Assembly: GCA_037142435.1 (NCBI GenBank)
Contig: JBAXAO010000062.1
Span: forward strand, 1 to 6,369
Reading direction: 5' to 3'
Length of the DNA: 6,369 bases
From: CAIMZW01 sp037142435
GTDB lineage: Bacteria > Actinomycetota > Actinomycetes > Nanopelagicales > Nanopelagicaceae
In this document: piece after piece, positions 5,236-6,369 of the stretch
Layout of the letters: the number at the start of each line of letters is the position of its first letter
How positions within the stretch are numbered: the first letter of the stretch is position 1
Position numbers and translations under genes: made by a program
Notes under the pieces: model-generated
Seen by the model: only the letters and a program-made list of their open reading frames with translations
Told to the model about the DNA's origin: nothing
The model's database searches: none

Positions 5236-6324
5236 TTATTTGCCCCAAGATTCGACCGAAGTTTGCACTGAAGTGCCCATTTGAAGGGACTTTTCGAGCG
5301 CTATTGAAATGAGAAAATCTTGGCTGGCCTCGGCCAAGGAATAAGGTTCCGGGCCGGAATTCAACGCCCATGCTGCGGTTTTGCGCATCAAGGTTGCAAT
5401 GGCAATTTCTTCATCCATCAATCGCAGACCTACAAATGGGTTTTGATAAATCACTTCCCCGTTCAGGGAAATATGTTCTGTGTCATGGCCATCAAGATTT
5501 AGATCATGACCTAATTGATAGCGAAAGAATTTTGATTCAACTATTGCGGTTGGACATCGAAGTGAGATTAGATCGTTATCGACGATCTCGCCTTTGCTGC
5601 CACGAATAACAATTCTGCGATGCCGCAATTGGTTGTGCCACTGGTTGTCGGTGAAGTCGTAGAGCCCAGATAAGCCATCGCCGAAATCGATTGTTGCAAG
5701 AACTGTTTTAGCCAATTTTTCAGATTGATCGGGGCTCCATGCATCTCTGATCAACGGATCTACTAGAGGGGCGACGAATTGGGAAGCGTTGATCGTTGCT
5801 GTGCCAAATCCAGCGCCTAACGTGCCACGCATGATTGAAACAGCATGGTAATCATGAGTTGATGAGACTTGCACTGAAGTGGGAGTCCCGATAACTCCAG
5901 TTTTGATTGCGCTCAACCTGGCAGCGTGACCAGGTAAGAGCAGATATTGCTCAGCGACTTGAACCAGTTGAGATGAGCCAACTTTTTGCCAAAGTTTTCG
6001 CAATCCATCTAAGTCGGCGGCCGGCGGCGTTTCGCAGAGAACTTTGATATCTGCGGCGACCAACTCCGAAACAATTTTGGGGTTTACCTCGCGCGGTACC
6101 GCGACAATTACAAAATCTGGCTTTACTGCAGCCAACAATTCTTTGATTGATAAAAAGGTTGGCACGTTCCATTTTTCTTGAATCGCGGAAACTTTAGCTG
6201 GGTCGCGAAGAACGATGCCGACTAGTTCAAATTCATCAGGAAGCAACTGCGCTAGCCGAAGATAGAACTCCGATCGCCAACCAGTTCCGACAACCGCGAT
6301 CTTTGCCGGGTTGCCATTAGGCAA
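5236..6324 (-). CDS. Gfo/Idh/MocA-family oxidoreductase
   Basis: This is a predicted cytoplasmic NAD(P)-dependent dehydrogenase of 362 residues, normal for the family, whose members oxidise or reduce sugars, inositols and related compounds. Seen: an N-terminal Rossmann fold with KIAVVGTGWRSEFY (8-21), a second strand ending at LRDP (39-42), PDFVIVAVP (69-77) and VLCETPPA (95-102), followed by the C-terminal substrate domain to the end. Known: the family usually has an EKP motif whose Lys is catalytic; here it reads E98-T99-P100. The start is TTG at 6324, with AGGT eight bases upstream. In-frame stops (TGA 6340-6342, TAG 6334-6336) exclude any start further upstream, and no ATG or GTG lies before the Rossmann motif. 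It overlaps the end of the upstream frame by 8 bases, suggesting an operon. The substrate is unknown. Confidence 0.88.
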   Translation of the reverse strand: MPNGNPAKIAVVGTGWRSEFYLRLAQLLPDEFELVGIVLRDPAKVSAIQEKWNVPTFLSIKELLAAVKPDFVIVAVPREVNPKIVSELVAADIKVLCETPPAADLDGLRKLWQKVGSSQLVQVAEQYLLLPGHAARLSAIKTGVIGTPTSVQVSSTHDYHAVSIMRGTLGAGFGTATINASQFVAPLVDPLIRDAWSPDQSEKLAKTVLATIDFGDGLSGLYDFTDNQWHNQLRHRRIVIRGSKGEIVDNDLISLRCPTAIVESKFFRYQLGHDLNLDGHDTEHISLNGEVIYQNPFVGLRLMDEEIAIATLMRKTAAWALNSGPEPYSLAEASQDFLISIALEKSLQMGTSVQTSVESWGK

Positions 6325-6369
6325 GCAGGTTACCTAGTTTCAGAAGCTCTTCGCGCGAAACTGCCTTAA
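6317..6369 (-). CDS. C-terminal end of a truncated upstream gene
   Basis: From the right edge one minus-strand frame stays open and reads KAVSREELLKLGNLLA before TAA (6317-6319). The other two frames hit stops sooner, and the charged, helix-like tail looks like a real protein C-terminus. Its stop lies 5 bases inside the oxidoreductase gene, the kind of 8-base overlap common in operons. Only about 16 codons are visible, so no family can be named. Confidence 0.5.
   Translation of the reverse strand, partial: KAVSREELLKLGNLLA

Noticed and set aside
5320..5609. Two plus-strand open frames opposite the oxidoreductase
   Set aside because: They lie wholly antisense to a well-supported gene and encode no recognisable protein.
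5264..5880. A 13-base match, TTGCACTGAAGTG, near 5264 and near 5868
   Set aside because: Both copies encode the same short peptide TSVQ within the oxidoreductase, so it is a coding coincidence.

Overview
The window reads as an ordinary stretch of a bacterial chromosome. It holds eight essentially complete protein genes, one gene tail at the right edge and one tRNA gene. Hand counts of sampled lines give a GC content mostly in the mid-40s percent, with one visibly GC-richer gene (3094-3705). A Streptomyces subtilisin inhibitor (SSI) family protein, a likely leaderless gene with a TAnnnT -10 box, tRNA-Arg(ACG) without an encoded CCA, and the style of the secreted proteins all suggest an actinobacterium. 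The low GC and compact spacing would fit a small-genome aquatic lineage such as the freshwater Nanopelagicales (acI). That placement is inference; no marker gene here proves it.

Layout, left to right. An SSI-like secreted protease inhibitor (minus, 16-411) is divergent from an aldo/keto reductase (plus, 503-1477). A SRPBCC-fold protein follows (plus, 1612-2058). It converges, with 5 bases between the stops, on a secreted protein that has a C-terminal M23-peptidase-like domain with an altered metal site (minus, 2064-2978). A 115-base divergent spacer holding a perfect 12-base palindrome separates that gene from a GNAT acetyltransferase (plus, 3094-3705), which is followed 16 bases later by a SOUL-family heme-binding protein (plus, 3722-4243). 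A TSUP/TauE-type membrane transporter (minus, 4297-5043) converges on this pair. Upstream of it on the same strand are tRNA-Arg (5102-5174) and then a Gfo/Idh/MocA oxidoreductase (minus, 5236-6324). The oxidoreductase starts at TTG and overlaps the end of another minus-strand gene that runs off the window.

How the genes work together. Most are housekeeping or accessory enzymes with no obvious shared pathway. The likely co-transcribed units are GNAT plus SOUL, the Gfo/Idh/MocA gene plus its truncated upstream neighbour, and possibly tRNA-Arg plus the transporter. Two separate genes encode exported proteins linked to peptide-bond chemistry, a protease inhibitor and an M23-like protein, but nothing ties them into one system.

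I did not find a convincing new multi-gene system, CRISPR array, insertion sequence or phage element. The most useful leads are the altered M23-like active site with its small two-cysteine module, the unusual reactive-site residue of the inhibitor, the palindrome between divergent genes, and the likely leaderless, GC-richer acetyltransferase.
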